Source: Nocardia sp. BSTN01 (GTDB taxonomy: Bacteria; Actinomycetota; Actinomycetes; Mycobacteriales; Mycobacteriaceae). Taken from it: a stretch of 64,000 nt of DNA. The stretch is from the NCBI RefSeq assembly GCF_015354405.1, contig NZ_JADKYP010000005.1:124001-188000 (forward strand). Reading direction: 5' to 3'. The translations under genes and the position numbers were made by a program. Positions 38,492-47,805 of this stretch are shown one piece after another. The first letter of the stretch is position 1. Every line of letters begins with the position of its first letter. Below the pieces are notes generated by a model. That model had not been told where the DNA came from. It ran no database searches and was given only the letters and a program-made list of their open reading frames with translations.

Positions 38492-39754
38492 GTGGATTTC
38501 GACGTACCCTCCGAGCTCAGCGACTATCTGGCCGAACTGGATGCCTTCATCGACCGTGAGATCGTGCCGCTCGAGCGCGAGAACGACAACATCCGCTTCT
38601 TCGACCACCGCCGTGAAGACGCACGCACCGACTGGGATCGCGGCGGGCTGCCCAGTGCCGACTGGGAGGATCTCCTCGCCGAGACCCGCCGCCGCGCCGA
38701 CGCCGCCGGGCACTACCGCTACGCGTTCCCGCCCGAATTCGGCGGCCGCGGCGGCACCAATCTCGATATGGCCGTCATTCGCGAACATCTCGCCCGCAGG
38801 GGGCTGGGCCTGCATTGCGATCTGCAGAACGAACACGCCGTGGTCGCCAACAATGTGGGCCTGTTGCTGATGCTGGAATACGGTTCGCCGCAACAGCGAG
38901 CGGAGTGGGTGGAGGGCCTGGCGGCGGGCACGAAATTCTTCGCCTTCGGCATCACCGAACCCGAACACGGTTCCGACGCCACCCATATGGACACCCGCGC
39001 GGTGCGCGACGGCGGCGGCTGGGTGATCAACGGCGAGAAGACCTGGAATACCGGCATTCACACCGCCGACGCCGATCTGATCTTCGCGCGCACCGCCGGC
39101 GAAGCGGGGGACGGCACCGGCATCACCGCATTCCTGGTGCCGCCCGATACCCGCGGATTCACGGTCGAGGAATATCTGTGGACCTTCAACATGCCCACCG
39201 ATCACGGGCGCGTCACCCTGCGCGACGTGCGCGTCGGCGCCGACGCCGTCTTCGGTCCCGAGGGCCGCGGGCTGGCGGTCGTCCAGCATTTCTTCAACGA
39301 GAACCGGATTCGCCAGGCGGCGTCGAGTCTCGGAGCGGCGCAATACTGCATCGATCGGGCCGTGGCATATGCCAAGGAGCGCAAGCCCTTCGGTAAGGCG
39401 CTCGCCGACAATCAGGCGATCCAGTTCCCGCTGGTCGAATTGCACACCCAGTGCGAGATGCTGCGCACGTTGATCCACAAAACCGCGTGGACCATGGATC
39501 GCCGCGGCACCTTCGCCGCCTCCGAGCAGGTGTCGATGTGCAACTACTGGGCCAACCGATTGTGCTGTGAGGCGGCCGATCGCGCCATGCAGGTGTACGG
39601 CGGCCTCGGTTATTCGCGCCACCAGCCGTTCGAACACATCTACCGCCACCACCGCCGCTATCGAATCACCGAGGGAGCGGAGGAGATTCAGATGCGGCGA
39701 GTGGCGGGCTATCTGTTCGGATTCATGTCCTCCCACGCGCCCAAGGGCGTATGA
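38492..39754 (+). CDS. Acyl-CoA dehydrogenase
   Basis: 420 residues from a GTG at 38492 behind TAGGAGCAGCA. FAFGITEPEHGSDATHM is the flavin/acyl-CoA signature, with WVINGEKTWNTGIHTADADL, QVYGGLGYSRHQPFEHIYR and RRYRITEGAEEIQMRRVA, the last carrying the usual ITEGxxEIQ of the family. It uses FAD to introduce a 2,3-double bond in an acyl-CoA. It stands alone between two terminators. Confidence 0.9.
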   Translation: MDFDVPSELSDYLAELDAFIDREIVPLERENDNIRFFDHRREDARTDWDRGGLPSADWEDLLAETRRRADAAGHYRYAFPPEFGGRGGTNLDMAVIREHLARRGLGLHCDLQNEHAVVANNVGLLLMLEYGSPQQRAEWVEGLAAGTKFFAFGITEPEHGSDATHMDTRAVRDGGGWVINGEKTWNTGIHTADADLIFARTAGEAGDGTGITAFLVPPDTRGFTVEEYLWTFNMPTDHGRVTLRDVRVGADAVFGPEGRGLAVVQHFFNENRIRQAASSLGAAQYCIDRAVAYAKERKPFGKALADNQAIQFPLVELHTQCEMLRTLIHKTAWTMDRRGTFAASEQVSMCNYWANRLCCEAADRAMQVYGGLGYSRHQPFEHIYRHHRRYRITEGAEEIQMRRVAGYLFGFMSSHAPKGV

Positions 39755-39784
39755 GGCCGTCCGGCATCGGCGCTCGCTACACGA

Positions 39785-39822
39785 CACGGCCCCGCGTCCG
39801 ATAAGGGAGCCGCGGGGCCGTG
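39785..39822. terminator. Bidirectional hairpin between convergent genes
   Basis: Twelve-base perfect arms (39785-39796 and 39811-39822) with a 14-nt loop, midway between the ends of the acyl-CoA dehydrogenase and the RDD gene. It probably stops transcription from both sides. Confidence 0.75.
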
Positions 39823-39841
39823 ACAGTGCTGGGCAGCGACG

Positions 39842-40606
39842 TTACTGCTGAGCCTGCACCACGATGGTGCCGACGATCTTGTCGGCGAAGGTCTGGTTCT
39901 TCTCGTCCCACAGCGGCCACAGATAGCCGAGGCCGCACAGGGCGTTGTCGAGAATGTGGCAGAGCTTGCGCACGAAGGCCATACCGAAGCCGAGTACCTG
40001 ACCGTCGGCTTCCTTGATCACGCGGATGCCGACCAGCTTCTTACCGGGCGTCTGACCGGTGGTGCCTTCCAGATAGATCAGGTAGAGCGCCGCCGCGGCC
40101 ATGACGGCGAACGCCAGCAACATCAGAATGACGCCGATGGCCGTCATACCGCCGCCGGTGCACGAAGCGGAGTACGAGTACGAGGAACCGTAGGAGTCGT
40201 TGTTGCCCGAGCAGTCGATATCTTTCGTGCCCACACCGAACGCGAGTCCGTAGAGGATGCCGAACGGCACGCCGATGATCAGCGCGTCCACGAGGTATCC
40301 GCCGACACGCGCGAACCAGTTGGCGTAGGGCGCGGGCGGACCGTATCCGGGTTGCGGATAACCGTAGCCCGGGCCGGCCGGCGGGTAACCCGCCCCGGGC
40401 GGGGGTGCGCCGTAATTCGGTTGTGCCGCACCGTATCCCGGAGGTGGTGTGCCGTAACCCGGTGGGGGAGCGGCATATCCGGGCGGCGGCGCGCCGTAAC
40501 CCGGCGGGGGTGCGCCGTAGCCCGGCTGCGGGCCGGCGGGCGGATACCCGTAGCCCGGTTGCCCCGGCTGGCCGTACGGGCCGTTCGGGTCCGACGGGTT
40601 GGTCAT
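39842..40606 (-). CDS. RDD-family membrane protein with Gly-Tyr-Pro repeats
   Basis: 254 residues from the ATG at 40606 (GGAGG upstream). Residues 1-95 are a Pro/Gly/Tyr-rich cytoplasmic stretch with six seven-residue GYGAPPP-like units. The RDD domain follows: [20 protein letters not shown], a second helix [15 protein letters not shown], and [15 protein letters not shown] loop holds Cys in DCSGNND and ASCTGGG. The family's role is unclear, perhaps transport. Pro-rich N-termini are frequent in actinobacterial RDD proteins. Confidence 0.87.
   Translation of the reverse strand: MTNPSDPNGPYGQPGQPGYGYPPAGPQPGYGAPPPGYGAPPPGYAAPPPGYGTPPPGYGAAQPNYGAPPPGAGYPPAGPGYGYPQPGYGPPAPYANWFARVGGYLVDALIIGVPFGILYGLAFGVGTKDIDCSGNNDSYGSSYSYSASCTGGGMTAIGVILMLLAFAVMAAAALYLIYLEGTTGQTPGKKLVGIRVIKEADGQVLGFGMAFVRKLCHILDNALCGLGYLWPLWDEKNQTFADKIVGTIVVQAQQ
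40397..40522 (-). repeat. Six tandem 21-nt units in the RDD gene
   Basis: They encode [35 protein letters not shown] and NYGAPPP (residues 29-70). Units are in frame and nearly identical at the DNA level for the first four, so unit number can vary by slippage without frameshift. Confidence 0.85.
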
Positions 40607-40794
40607 ATGTGGTTCCTCCGGAAGCTGGTGGTACGGGGACGATCCGGGCCCCGACCGGGTCGAACTGTGATTGCACCGTACGGTAACCGCCAGGCCCCGC
40701 CAAAGTATGGCCGACCCGCGCGCAATGGGCGCGCCGAACAGTCGGATATCCTTCTCACGATTGCCTGATTCGGCGACGACGCCGGAATCGCCGC

Positions 40795-41754
40795 CTAGGC
40801 TCCCTTGCGGGTCTGCTTGGTGGCCTTGGGTGCCGCCTTCTTCGCAGTCGACTTGCTCGCCGATTTTGTACCGGTGGATTTCGACGCGGCCCGCTTGGTG
40901 GTCGCCTTCGCGGTCGACTTGGCGGCGGATTTCGAGGCGCGCCCCCGGCTCGATTTGCCCGATTCCCCACCGCGGCCGGTGGCTTCGAGACTGCGCTGCA
41001 ACGCGGCCACCAGATCGACCACCTCGGCATCCATCTGCGCCGGCTCGGCCTCCTCGTGGCGGGTGACACGGTCGGATCCGGATTCGATCGCCTCGTCGAG
41101 CAGCTTCTTCAGCTCGATCTGATACTCGTCGGTGTACTGATCGGGATCGAAATCCTCCGACATGCTGTCGACCAGCGTCTGCGCCATTGCGACCTCCTGC
41201 GATCGCGGAGCGGCGGCATCGTCGAGCGATTCGAATTCGGCCGCGCGCACCTCGTCCGGCCACAACAGCGTCTGCAACACCAGCACCCCGTCGCGCACCC
41301 GCAGCGCCGCCAACCGTGTCTTCTGCCGCAACGTGAAATGCACCAGCGCCACCCGATCCACCTGATCCAGCGTCTTCGCCAGCAAGACGTACGCCTTGGG
41401 TGTCGTGGAATCGGGCTCGAGGTAGTAGCTACGGTCGAACAGGATCGGGTCGATCTGCTCGGACGGCACGAACTGCAACACCGGAATCTCGTGCTTCTCG
41501 GCCACCGGCAGTTTCGCGAAGTCCTCGTCGGTGAGAATCACCTTGTCACCCTCGGGCGACTCATAAGCCTTGTCGATATCCGCGAACGCCACCGACTGCC
41601 CGCACACCGTGCAGACCCGGTCGTATTTGATCCGCCCGCCGTCCTTGGCGTGGACCTGATGAAACCTGATGTCATGGTCCTCGGTGGCGGTATAAACCTT
41701 CACCGGGACATTCACCAGCCCGAACGCGATGGAACCTTTCCAGATCGACCGCAC
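40795..41754 (-). CDS. ku: Non-homologous end-joining protein Ku
   Basis: 319 residues. [21 protein letters not shown] is the bacterial Ku start; [39 protein letters not shown] and [13 protein letters not shown] follow. After about residue 255 the tail is Lys/Ala/Ser-rich ([19 protein letters not shown]), a basic extension that binds DNA in actinobacterial Ku. It forms a homodimer ring with LigD, whose gene is not in the window. Residue CTVCG is a possible zinc knuckle half. Confidence 0.95.
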   Translation of the reverse strand: MRSIWKGSIAFGLVNVPVKVYTATEDHDIRFHQVHAKDGGRIKYDRVCTVCGQSVAFADIDKAYESPEGDKVILTDEDFAKLPVAEKHEIPVLQFVPSEQIDPILFDRSYYLEPDSTTPKAYVLLAKTLDQVDRVALVHFTLRQKTRLAALRVRDGVLVLQTLLWPDEVRAAEFESLDDAAAPRSQEVAMAQTLVDSMSEDFDPDQYTDEYQIELKKLLDEAIESGSDRVTRHEEAEPAQMDAEVVDLVAALQRSLEATGRGGESGKSSRGRASKSAAKSTAKATTKRAASKSTGTKSASKSTAKKAAPKATKQTRKGA

Positions 41755-43189
41755 CCTTCGATGCTACTGATGACCGGTTGGTTTTGTCCGGCGAAGCGGC
41801 GCGACCTGCGGGTTCGTCGTTGTTGGTGCGTGTTGCTGGTTGCTGTTTGTTGCTGTTTGTGGACCTGTGACGTCCTGTGGACGTCCTGATACAGACGTCG
41901 TTTGCCGACGTCCAGTGCTACTTTCGAGACGTTTCGCGCCCGACAGCCGAACTGCCCGTCAGGGTCGATTCGCCGTTTTGTCCGCCTTGGCTGGCGTGCA
42001 ATGTTGCGCTACGAATATATGCGCATCTAAACATTCCAGAGTTCGCTCGGCGGCTACGTCCAGGCCGCACCGATACTCACGAAGACCTTCCGCCACCCGG
42101 TCGTCGGGGGAGATCACCGTCGATTGAGACTCGCTCGCCCTCGATCAGCGCCCCGTACTCTATTCCGCGCCGGCGGGATCCGCGTACGTCGAGGCTCTGG
42201 CGCTGCTGAACTGCTCGGGGCGGAGGCCGGCGAGTTCCTGTGGTAGCACCCGGCCGGCCGAGACCAGCGGCCCGGAACGGTGCGCGCCGCACAGTCGGGC
42301 GGTTCACGCCGGGGGTGGCGATGGGTGCGCGGTCGTCGTGCTCGAGGATGACGAGGATCTCTGCTGGGATGTGGTGCGTCTTGACGGCGTGGGCGAGCAT
42401 GGTGGAAAACTCGGCGGCCCGGCCGGTCTCGAGTCGTACGGCGCGTTCGCCGAGGATCGGCGTGATGGTTCCGGACACGACGGTGAACCATTCTCTGCCG
42501 GGGCGATGGGTTGAGGATCGGTTCGACAAATGCACGACGTCGGCGGCATGGGCTGAGGACGAAATGGAGACGTTCGTGATGATCTCGCTGCAACCAAGTA
42601 CGCACATTGCGCATCGTTGACTCCCTGGCATACAACCTTTTTCACCTAGACACCTCCGACGCCGCGGGCCGGCGGAGATTCTCGACTTCCTGCGGGACTT
42701 CTCCCAGCGCACGGGCCCTGAGGTCGTTGCCACGTTCACCGTGTTCGTAGCAGCGCCTGATTCATGCGGCCAGATCGGGTGCGCCACAACAGGAATTGTC
42801 ACTGCCCGGAGTTGCCTACCTGGGCGGCGTCGTAGTCTTGCGAACGGCACTGGGGGGCTTGCGCGTCCACCTGGACGGCCTCGCCGTTGCGACGCCTGAT
42901 TCGGCGTTGTGCGATCCAGGCGCTACCGGTCGGCGCCCGGGAAGAACCAGCCATGTGCCTTCCGGCGGCCGACATCGCCACTGTCGACATGCACATGAGC
43001 TTCCACATGCACCCACGGTCCTGGTATTTCGGCTTACTCTTATGGGCGTTCGCGATCCCACTTATGAGTCAAAGGCATTCGAGCTTCCGATCAGATCGCC
43101 CATGATGCGTGGGCAGCCCTTTGATCTACATGCAGGCTCAGAAAACCTAGACGGTATTCGAGTTTGATTGAGGCAACGGCTGCTTGAAC
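41755..43189. other. Gene-poor, degraded region upstream of ku
   Basis: About 1.4 kb without an intact gene on either strand. Its start holds short TTGCTG/TTTG repeats (41836-41865) and two copies of GACGTCCTG (41869-41889). It contains one recognisable relic, the cupin-like piece at 42250-42607, and an open stretch near 42662-42768 with no start that could be another. Composition falls from the chromosome's high GC toward the island that follows. Confidence 0.6.
42250..42607 (-). pseudogene. Relic of a cupin-type regulator domain
   Basis: From about 42607 the frame reads SEIITNVSISSSAHAADVVH, then GREWFTVVSGTITPILGERA and AVKTHHIPAEILVILEHD: a beta-rich cupin pattern like the sensor half of small HTH-cupin regulators. 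No HTH half precedes it, and after LEHDDRAPIATP the frame turns into arginine-rich shadow sequence. It seems truncated at both ends. Confidence 0.4.
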
Positions 43190-43642
43190 TCACCGTCGAA
43201 ACTTATAGGTCAGCGATGAGAGTCCAAAACCGGATTGTTCGACAACTTTGATACTGCCTTCATTTCCCGCATGAATTCCTGCCTCAAAAATCTTCACGTC
43301 CTGAGTATCGGGATGATTTATTAAGGCCCTAACCGTCGCCGCGCCGTAACCCTTACTTCGATGGTTGACTGTGACGGTATAACCTACGGCGACCTGGTTG
43401 TACAGAACCTTGCCTGCTGCCTCCGCGGGGGTCGTCATGATAAAGGCGACCCTCTCTCGGTTGGGGTTCCAGGCAATATATCGCCGTGCACCAGGGGCTC
43501 TCACGGTCGTGAACGCCCCAAGGTACTTGAGGGTGTCGGGATCATCGAACCAAGGCTCGATCGCAGCAAGGTCTTCTTCAGTCGCATGTAGAAGGACCAC
43601 GCTTGGTTCACCGTCGCTGGACGCCAAGGGCTCAGAAACCAC
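43190..43642 (-). CDS. GNAT-like N-acetyltransferase
   Basis: 150 residues from a GTG at 43642 with no clear ribosome site. LLHATEEDLAAIEPWFDDPD begins a GNAT fold; AVGYTVTVNHRSKGYGAATV holds the V-R-x-x-G-x-G acetyl-CoA loop (RSKGYG), and AGNEGSIKVVEQSGFGL the usual N-x-x-x-x-x-x-x-x-GF end. It should acetylate an amine on an unknown acceptor. Codon use and GC are below the flanking chromosome. Confidence 0.75.
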   Translation of the reverse strand: MVSEPLASSDGEPSVVLLHATEEDLAAIEPWFDDPDTLKYLGAFTTVRAPGARRYIAWNPNRERVAFIMTTPAEAAGKVLYNQVAVGYTVTVNHRSKGYGAATVRALINHPDTQDVKIFEAGIHAGNEGSIKVVEQSGFGLSSLTYKFRR

Positions 43643-43872
43643 GGGTACAGCGTACAGCTAAGATGTTGCTGGATATAGACATTCACGCAGAAGTGCGTGC
43701 CACACCCAATGCCCGTGTGGCTGGAACCGGTGCTGGGCTCGCTGATTTGCACCCATAGGCTCGGCGCAATTGGTTTGCTGTCGGCAGCGGCAGTGGGCAT
43801 GCTTGATCCGGCACCAGCGTCAGGCGCCGCCGTGTCACTCCCGGATCTGGAGTGGTGAAAGGTGCACGGTCA

Positions 43873-44496
43873 GTGACTACTTCGCCTCCGTCAGAGCGAT
43901 TGCAAGCGAAACTTGCTGAACAGCTGAACTTCCTCGAACGTTCGGCGGCCCTGTACGACCAGGGACACGAAGACGAGGCGCTGCGGATGGCAGTTGCACT
44001 CCGAGTGCTTTTTCACCAGACGGCAAGGAGCGATGCCTTGATGGTCATGCTGGGGCGCGGAGGTTGCGACGTGCTGAGTTCATCGAGAGGGCTTGGAACC
44101 TGGAAAGACTACCTCAACGAGCGGATCGACCTGAGCAGTCCGCGACCGGTCACGATGATTCCAATGTGCCAGCCCGAATTTCTCCATGCAGTTTCATTCG
44201 ATGCATGGTGGAAGCAAGAAGTTGTCTTCCAGTACAGCGGGACGAACTACACTCGGTACAAGATCGTCTGGAGTATGGCCAACAAGGACGGCGGCGCACA
44301 CGTCGATGACCTTGAGCCGTACTACGAAGTGTTGTCTTCGGGGAAATGGGCACTAACAATAACCGGAAACTTGACCTACGCTGGTCCCGCGCCATTTCCG
44401 CAGGGGGTCGAGATTTCTCCAGATAACGGACATTTTGCGCTTGTTCGACAGTTTGCGTTTGAGGTTTTACGTAGTGCCGATTATTTCAAGTGGTGA
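43873..44496 (+). CDS. Hypothetical protein in the low-GC island
   Basis: 207 residues from a GTG at 43873 (AAAGG upstream); an in-frame GTG at 43852 is possible. The first 55 residues are helical (RLQAKLAEQLNFLERSAALY and DEALRMAVALRVLFHQT). The rest is mixed, with SFDAWWKQEVVFQYSGTNY and AHVDDLEPYYEVLSSGKWAL. No transmembrane segment or signal. I do not recognise the family. It is convergent with the OLD-type ATPase gene; a bidirectional hairpin separates them. Confidence 0.7.
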   Translation: MTTSPPSERLQAKLAEQLNFLERSAALYDQGHEDEALRMAVALRVLFHQTARSDALMVMLGRGGCDVLSSSRGLGTWKDYLNERIDLSSPRPVTMIPMCQPEFLHAVSFDAWWKQEVVFQYSGTNYTRYKIVWSMANKDGGAHVDDLEPYYEVLSSGKWALTITGNLTYAGPAPFPQGVEISPDNGHFALVRQFAFEVLRSADYFKW

Positions 44497-44504
44497 AGTA
44501 GCAG

Positions 44505-44528
44505 GCGAACCGGTTACAGCCGGTTCGC
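44505..44528. terminator. Bidirectional hairpin after the hypothetical and OLD-type genes
   Basis: GCGAACCGG (44505-44513) and CCGGTTCGC (44520-44528) pair perfectly around a 6-nt loop. It lies in the 87-bp gap between convergent gene ends. Confidence 0.75.
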
Positions 44529-44583
44529 ACCTTGCTGCGAGAGCTTTTCGAGTTCAGATCATGGCTGCCGGGCTTTGACGCTA

Positions 44584-46506
44584 CTAGCTTCGGATCAGCG
44601 AATTCAATCGGATGAATAGCTGTTCCGCTCGCTCAAGGGTTGCGTCACTCAATTTAGGTATGAATTTTGCCTGCTCGCGCAGTAGCAGTGCGGCTGGCTT
44701 GTAGTGGCTATTTTTACCGCGCGCGATTCCACTTCGCTGGAAGTAGCCCTCTACACGTTTCGCAATGCGAGGAGAGTTCCCTGTCAGGTCTGCCAAGTTG
44801 ATCGGCTTTGACAAGTCTGCCTTGAATGCCTGACTGACAAGTTCGAGGTAGAAGTCTGGCTCGAACAGATCCTCGATGTCAGCATCCTCTGCGGTCGTGA
44901 ATTCGCTGATCTCAACCAGCCCATTACTTGCCAGGCGACCGTTGTCGCGAAGACGCTGCACTGCCTGTGTATCCTGCGTGCTGGAGTCGATCAGTACGGC
45001 AACATTAAGCTGATTGGCCCCTAGAAGCGTCGCGAAGGTTGACAACTTCCCGGAGCCGCCGATTGGTGTCTTGACCCATCGGGGATCGAGACCAGTTCGC
45101 CCCGATGTCTCGGTTGCGTCACTGAGGACATCGAGGTAGATCATGTCGCTCGGTCCTTCAACGAGCAACGTATCCTCGCCGACAAACAGAGTCTGCGTCA
45201 ATTCGATTCCCATTGCCGCCAGAAGCGGGAAGGCGGTATCAGCATCTGCTTTCAATACTTCCGCTGAGACCTTCGTGCCGACTTCGTCCTGATCAACTAC
45301 CGTTCTCACGCGGTGCAGTTTTTTGGGTGACACCATGAACGGCGAATGGGTCGTATACAGAACCTGATGCTTTGGCGCAAGCCGATTGTCTATCAGCTTC
45401 AGCAAATCCTCTTGCGCACGACCGTGCAGGGACAGTCCGGGCTCGTCCAGCAACAGGATCAGATCGGTGTCCCCGGCAACCTCCAGTTTGTTGAAGTACG
45501 CTAGGAAGCTGAAGAACCAGACGAAGCCACGGGACCGGTCGTCAAACGGGACCGAAACACTGTGGCGCTGGTTCCATACTCGAATCTGAAGAATCGGACC
45601 TTTGTCATACGGTGCAACCGCACCGTCCTCCACGGGAAGAATATTCAACCGAACAGCGAGATCCGTGTTCTGCGACCAGTACCTGAAGACTTCCTTCGAG
45701 ATTATGTTTCCGCTTCTCTCCAGTTCGCGTATCAGACGCTCGTGACGATCGGTTTTCTTGAAGTCCTCCGGCTTCACGCCAGCCATGTCCAGCAGGCTGA
45801 CTAGTGCCATTTCTCCCCGATTGAGCTGATCAGCTTCACGACGAGCAACCAGGTCAGGGATCGACACCTTGCCTGGCATGATATCGTAATCGCCAAAGTA
45901 CACGAATGTCGGCATCATTGGCGAGGCATATTTGTCTATAAGGTGAAGTACGATGCTCTGTTTTCGCCATTTGCGGATTTTCTCAGCGAGTGCAACTGCC
46001 GTCGATGGCGGCTCTTCCAACCCTTCCAGAGCGTCCAGCAATTCGGCGATGGAGGCTGTCGGTCCCACTGCTGCTTCGGCGATAGGTGAAAGGTCGAGAG
46101 CTGATTTCAGGTGCGCAACAGCAACCGATTCATCGTAGTCGAGGTTGAAGGTTTTGTAGGAGTCGGGGTAATTCAAGGTGACCGTGAACTCTGGACTGCG
46201 CAAGAATCCGTTACCAAGCTCAAGCTCGATCTGTTCTACCTCCTCCGGTTGAAATCGAAAGCGCGCCCTTACAACTGCCAGTTTCTCGTCCTCATCATCC
46301 CGAGGATCGGAAAGATTAGCAGGAAAGTCGATCACCTCGTCTAAGGCAAGCTTCTCGACTGGTTTTAGCCGATAGAGCGCTTGTAAGACGTTTGTCTTGC
46401 CGGATTCGTTCTTGCCGACCAAGCATGTTACGTCGGGCTCGATGACGAACTGCTCCGAGTCCTCGATCGAGCGGTAGTAGGTCACCTGGGTGTCGACCAG
46501 CTGCAA
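44584..46506 (-). CDS. OLD-type ATPase with TOPRIM nuclease-like domain
   Basis: 640 residues from a TTG at 46506 (AAGGAG five bases upstream). Walker A is GKNESGKT (31-38), the signature SRGFVWFFS (325-333) and Walker B LILLLDEPG (349-357), with THSPFM after it. The TOPRIM domain begins with LLVEGPSD (Glu450), then VAVLIDSS (Asp507, without the usual DxD) and DADIEDLFEP. The order ATPase-TOPRIM is that of OLD-family proteins, which act in phage defence either alone or with a helicase partner as in Gabija. No UvrD-like partner is adjacent. Lower GC than the chromosome suggests acquisition. Confidence 0.85.
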   Translation of the reverse strand: MQLVDTQVTYYRSIEDSEQFVIEPDVTCLVGKNESGKTNVLQALYRLKPVEKLALDEVIDFPANLSDPRDDEDEKLAVVRARFRFQPEEVEQIELELGNGFLRSPEFTVTLNYPDSYKTFNLDYDESVAVAHLKSALDLSPIAEAAVGPTASIAELLDALEGLEEPPSTAVALAEKIRKWRKQSIVLHLIDKYASPMMPTFVYFGDYDIMPGKVSIPDLVARREADQLNRGEMALVSLLDMAGVKPEDFKKTDRHERLIRELERSGNIISKEVFRYWSQNTDLAVRLNILPVEDGAVAPYDKGPILQIRVWNQRHSVSVPFDDRSRGFVWFFSFLAYFNKLEVAGDTDLILLLDEPGLSLHGRAQEDLLKLIDNRLAPKHQVLYTTHSPFMVSPKKLHRVRTVVDQDEVGTKVSAEVLKADADTAFPLLAAMGIELTQTLFVGEDTLLVEGPSDMIYLDVLSDATETSGRTGLDPRWVKTPIGGSGKLSTFATLLGANQLNVAVLIDSSTQDTQAVQRLRDNGRLASNGLVEISEFTTAEDADIEDLFEPDFYLELVSQAFKADLSKPINLADLTGNSPRIAKRVEGYFQRSGIARGKNSHYKPAALLLREQAKFIPKLSDATLERAEQLFIRLNSLIRS

Positions 46507-46733
46507 CGCTTCTCCTTACGAGATCTTCCGGCTGAGACTTGCGTCCCGGCGAGATGTGGCCACGATGGTGGTGCGGTTAGATCCTGTTGCTCGGCTGTTA
46601 CTTACAGCATCGGGTTCAGACCTGCTGTGAAGGGTACTCGGACACACCGACAGTCGTCCCGTACATGTCGTGCTTGACCATCTCCCATCTTGCGCCTGCC
46701 CTGCACCCAGTCGGCAACCTGCTCGAAGCGTTG

Positions 46734-47102
46734 CTATCGCGTCGACGGTCGCATCTCGACCCCGCTGTTGGTCAACGCATTCCAGACGCTGCCCTTCGCC
46801 TTACCGAGTCTTTCGGCGATGGTCTTGATAGAGTCTCCTGCTTCGTAAAGTCTTACGGCTCTGTCGATCTCGCTTTTGGACATCGGTTGGAAGCGGGTCT
46901 GCACACCGTGGTCACGAAGGATCTTCATCATGCTGCCTTTGGACAAACCGTACTGCTTGCATAGTTGGTTGGTGGAGGAACCGGATTCGTATTCAGCCAC
47001 GATCTCGGCGATAGTTTCAGGCCCGAAGCGGTGATCGAGGCGGCGGGGCTTGACTTGCGTTGCGCCTGGTGACCGCGGGGATGTGGTTTCAAGCAGCTTC
47101 AC
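46734..47102 (-). CDS. Double helix-turn-helix protein, recombinase-C-terminus-like
   Basis: 122 residues from a GTG at 47102. It has two HTH repeats: FGPETIAEIVAEYESGSSTN to YGLSKGSMMKILRDHG, and MSKSEIDRAVRLYEAGDSIK to LGKAKGSVWNALTNSGVEMR. Such tandem HTHs occur as the DNA-binding end of resolvase-like recombinases and as stand-alone mobile-element proteins in actinobacteria. The frame stays open upstream to about 47177 (VGLLGNFSKHSQATQIRNLV) without a good start, so the gene may be a decayed end of a longer one. Confidence 0.6.
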   Translation of the reverse strand: MKLLETTSPRSPGATQVKPRRLDHRFGPETIAEIVAEYESGSSTNQLCKQYGLSKGSMMKILRDHGVQTRFQPMSKSEIDRAVRLYEAGDSIKTIAERLGKAKGSVWNALTNSGVEMRPSTR

Positions 47103-47391
47103 GAGATTGCGGATTTGGGTGGCTTGCGAGTGTTTTGAGAAGTTTCCAAGGAGCCCGACCAGGCAACTACCGGAACCAGTTCGTCACCGGCGGCCCTCCG
47201 ACCTTGCCCCACGCATTGTGTTGCCAATGTCGCCACCCGAACGCCGACCTTCGATCATCACACGTCCCCGACCTGCTGACCGGACGGATGTAGGCCTCAA
47301 CCGAAGGTCGTGTGCGGGTCCTGGCATGAGCCGTAAACCGGCGGGGCTCGACGCACGACTCCACGGCCCTCGAACGGTCGAACGATCCTGC

Positions 47392-47805
47392 TCATGTGGG
47401 GCTATCGATGCCGTCATGCCGGGCGGTCAACCCGTCGAATGCGACCTCGGGCGTGCGGGCGATGAGCAGACGCCGTACCTTGCCGTCGCTGTCGAACTGG
47501 GCCGAGGCGTTGAACGATGCCTCGAACGTCCCCGCCCGAGTGGTCCGGCCGAGTACCAGTTCGTATGCGCCGACCGCGGCGCCCGCGTCGATGTGATGGA
47601 CGAGTGTGCTCTTCTCCCGCTGTTGCAGGTAGCTGATCAAGCCATCGCGGTCGCCGACGAACTCCGTGCTCTGCCCGGCGCCCCGGGAGAACTGCACCGA
47701 CATGACGAAATCGGGGGAGATCATGGTCAGCACCCGATCCGGGTCGTCGGAATCCATGTATTCGAACCAGCGCGCGAGGGTCGGCGTCGAGGCGGTGGCC
47801 GTCAT
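47392..47805 (-). CDS. NTF2/SnoaL-like protein
   Basis: 137 residues. LARWFEYMDSDDPDRVLTMI leads a cone-shaped NTF2-like fold, with FVGDRDGLISYLQQREK and a C-terminal VRRLLIARTPEVAFDGL. Such proteins act as isomerases, dehydratases or ligand binders. It overlaps the next NTF2-like gene (ATGA), so the two may form a heteromer. They are the outermost genes of the catabolic cluster's minus-strand arm. Confidence 0.75.
   Translation of the reverse strand: MTATASTPTLARWFEYMDSDDPDRVLTMISPDFVMSVQFSRGAGQSTEFVGDRDGLISYLQQREKSTLVHHIDAGAAVGAYELVLGRTTRAGTFEASFNASAQFDSDGKVRRLLIARTPEVAFDGLTARHDGIDSPT

Noticed and set aside
42077-42850. A 257-residue minus-strand frame as an intact gene
   Set aside because: Only its middle part (about 42250-42607) looks like protein; both ends are Arg-rich shadow sequence without a start signal.
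42796-43167. A 123-residue plus-strand frame
   Set aside because: No ribosome site, no domain, and codon pattern unlike the genes around it.
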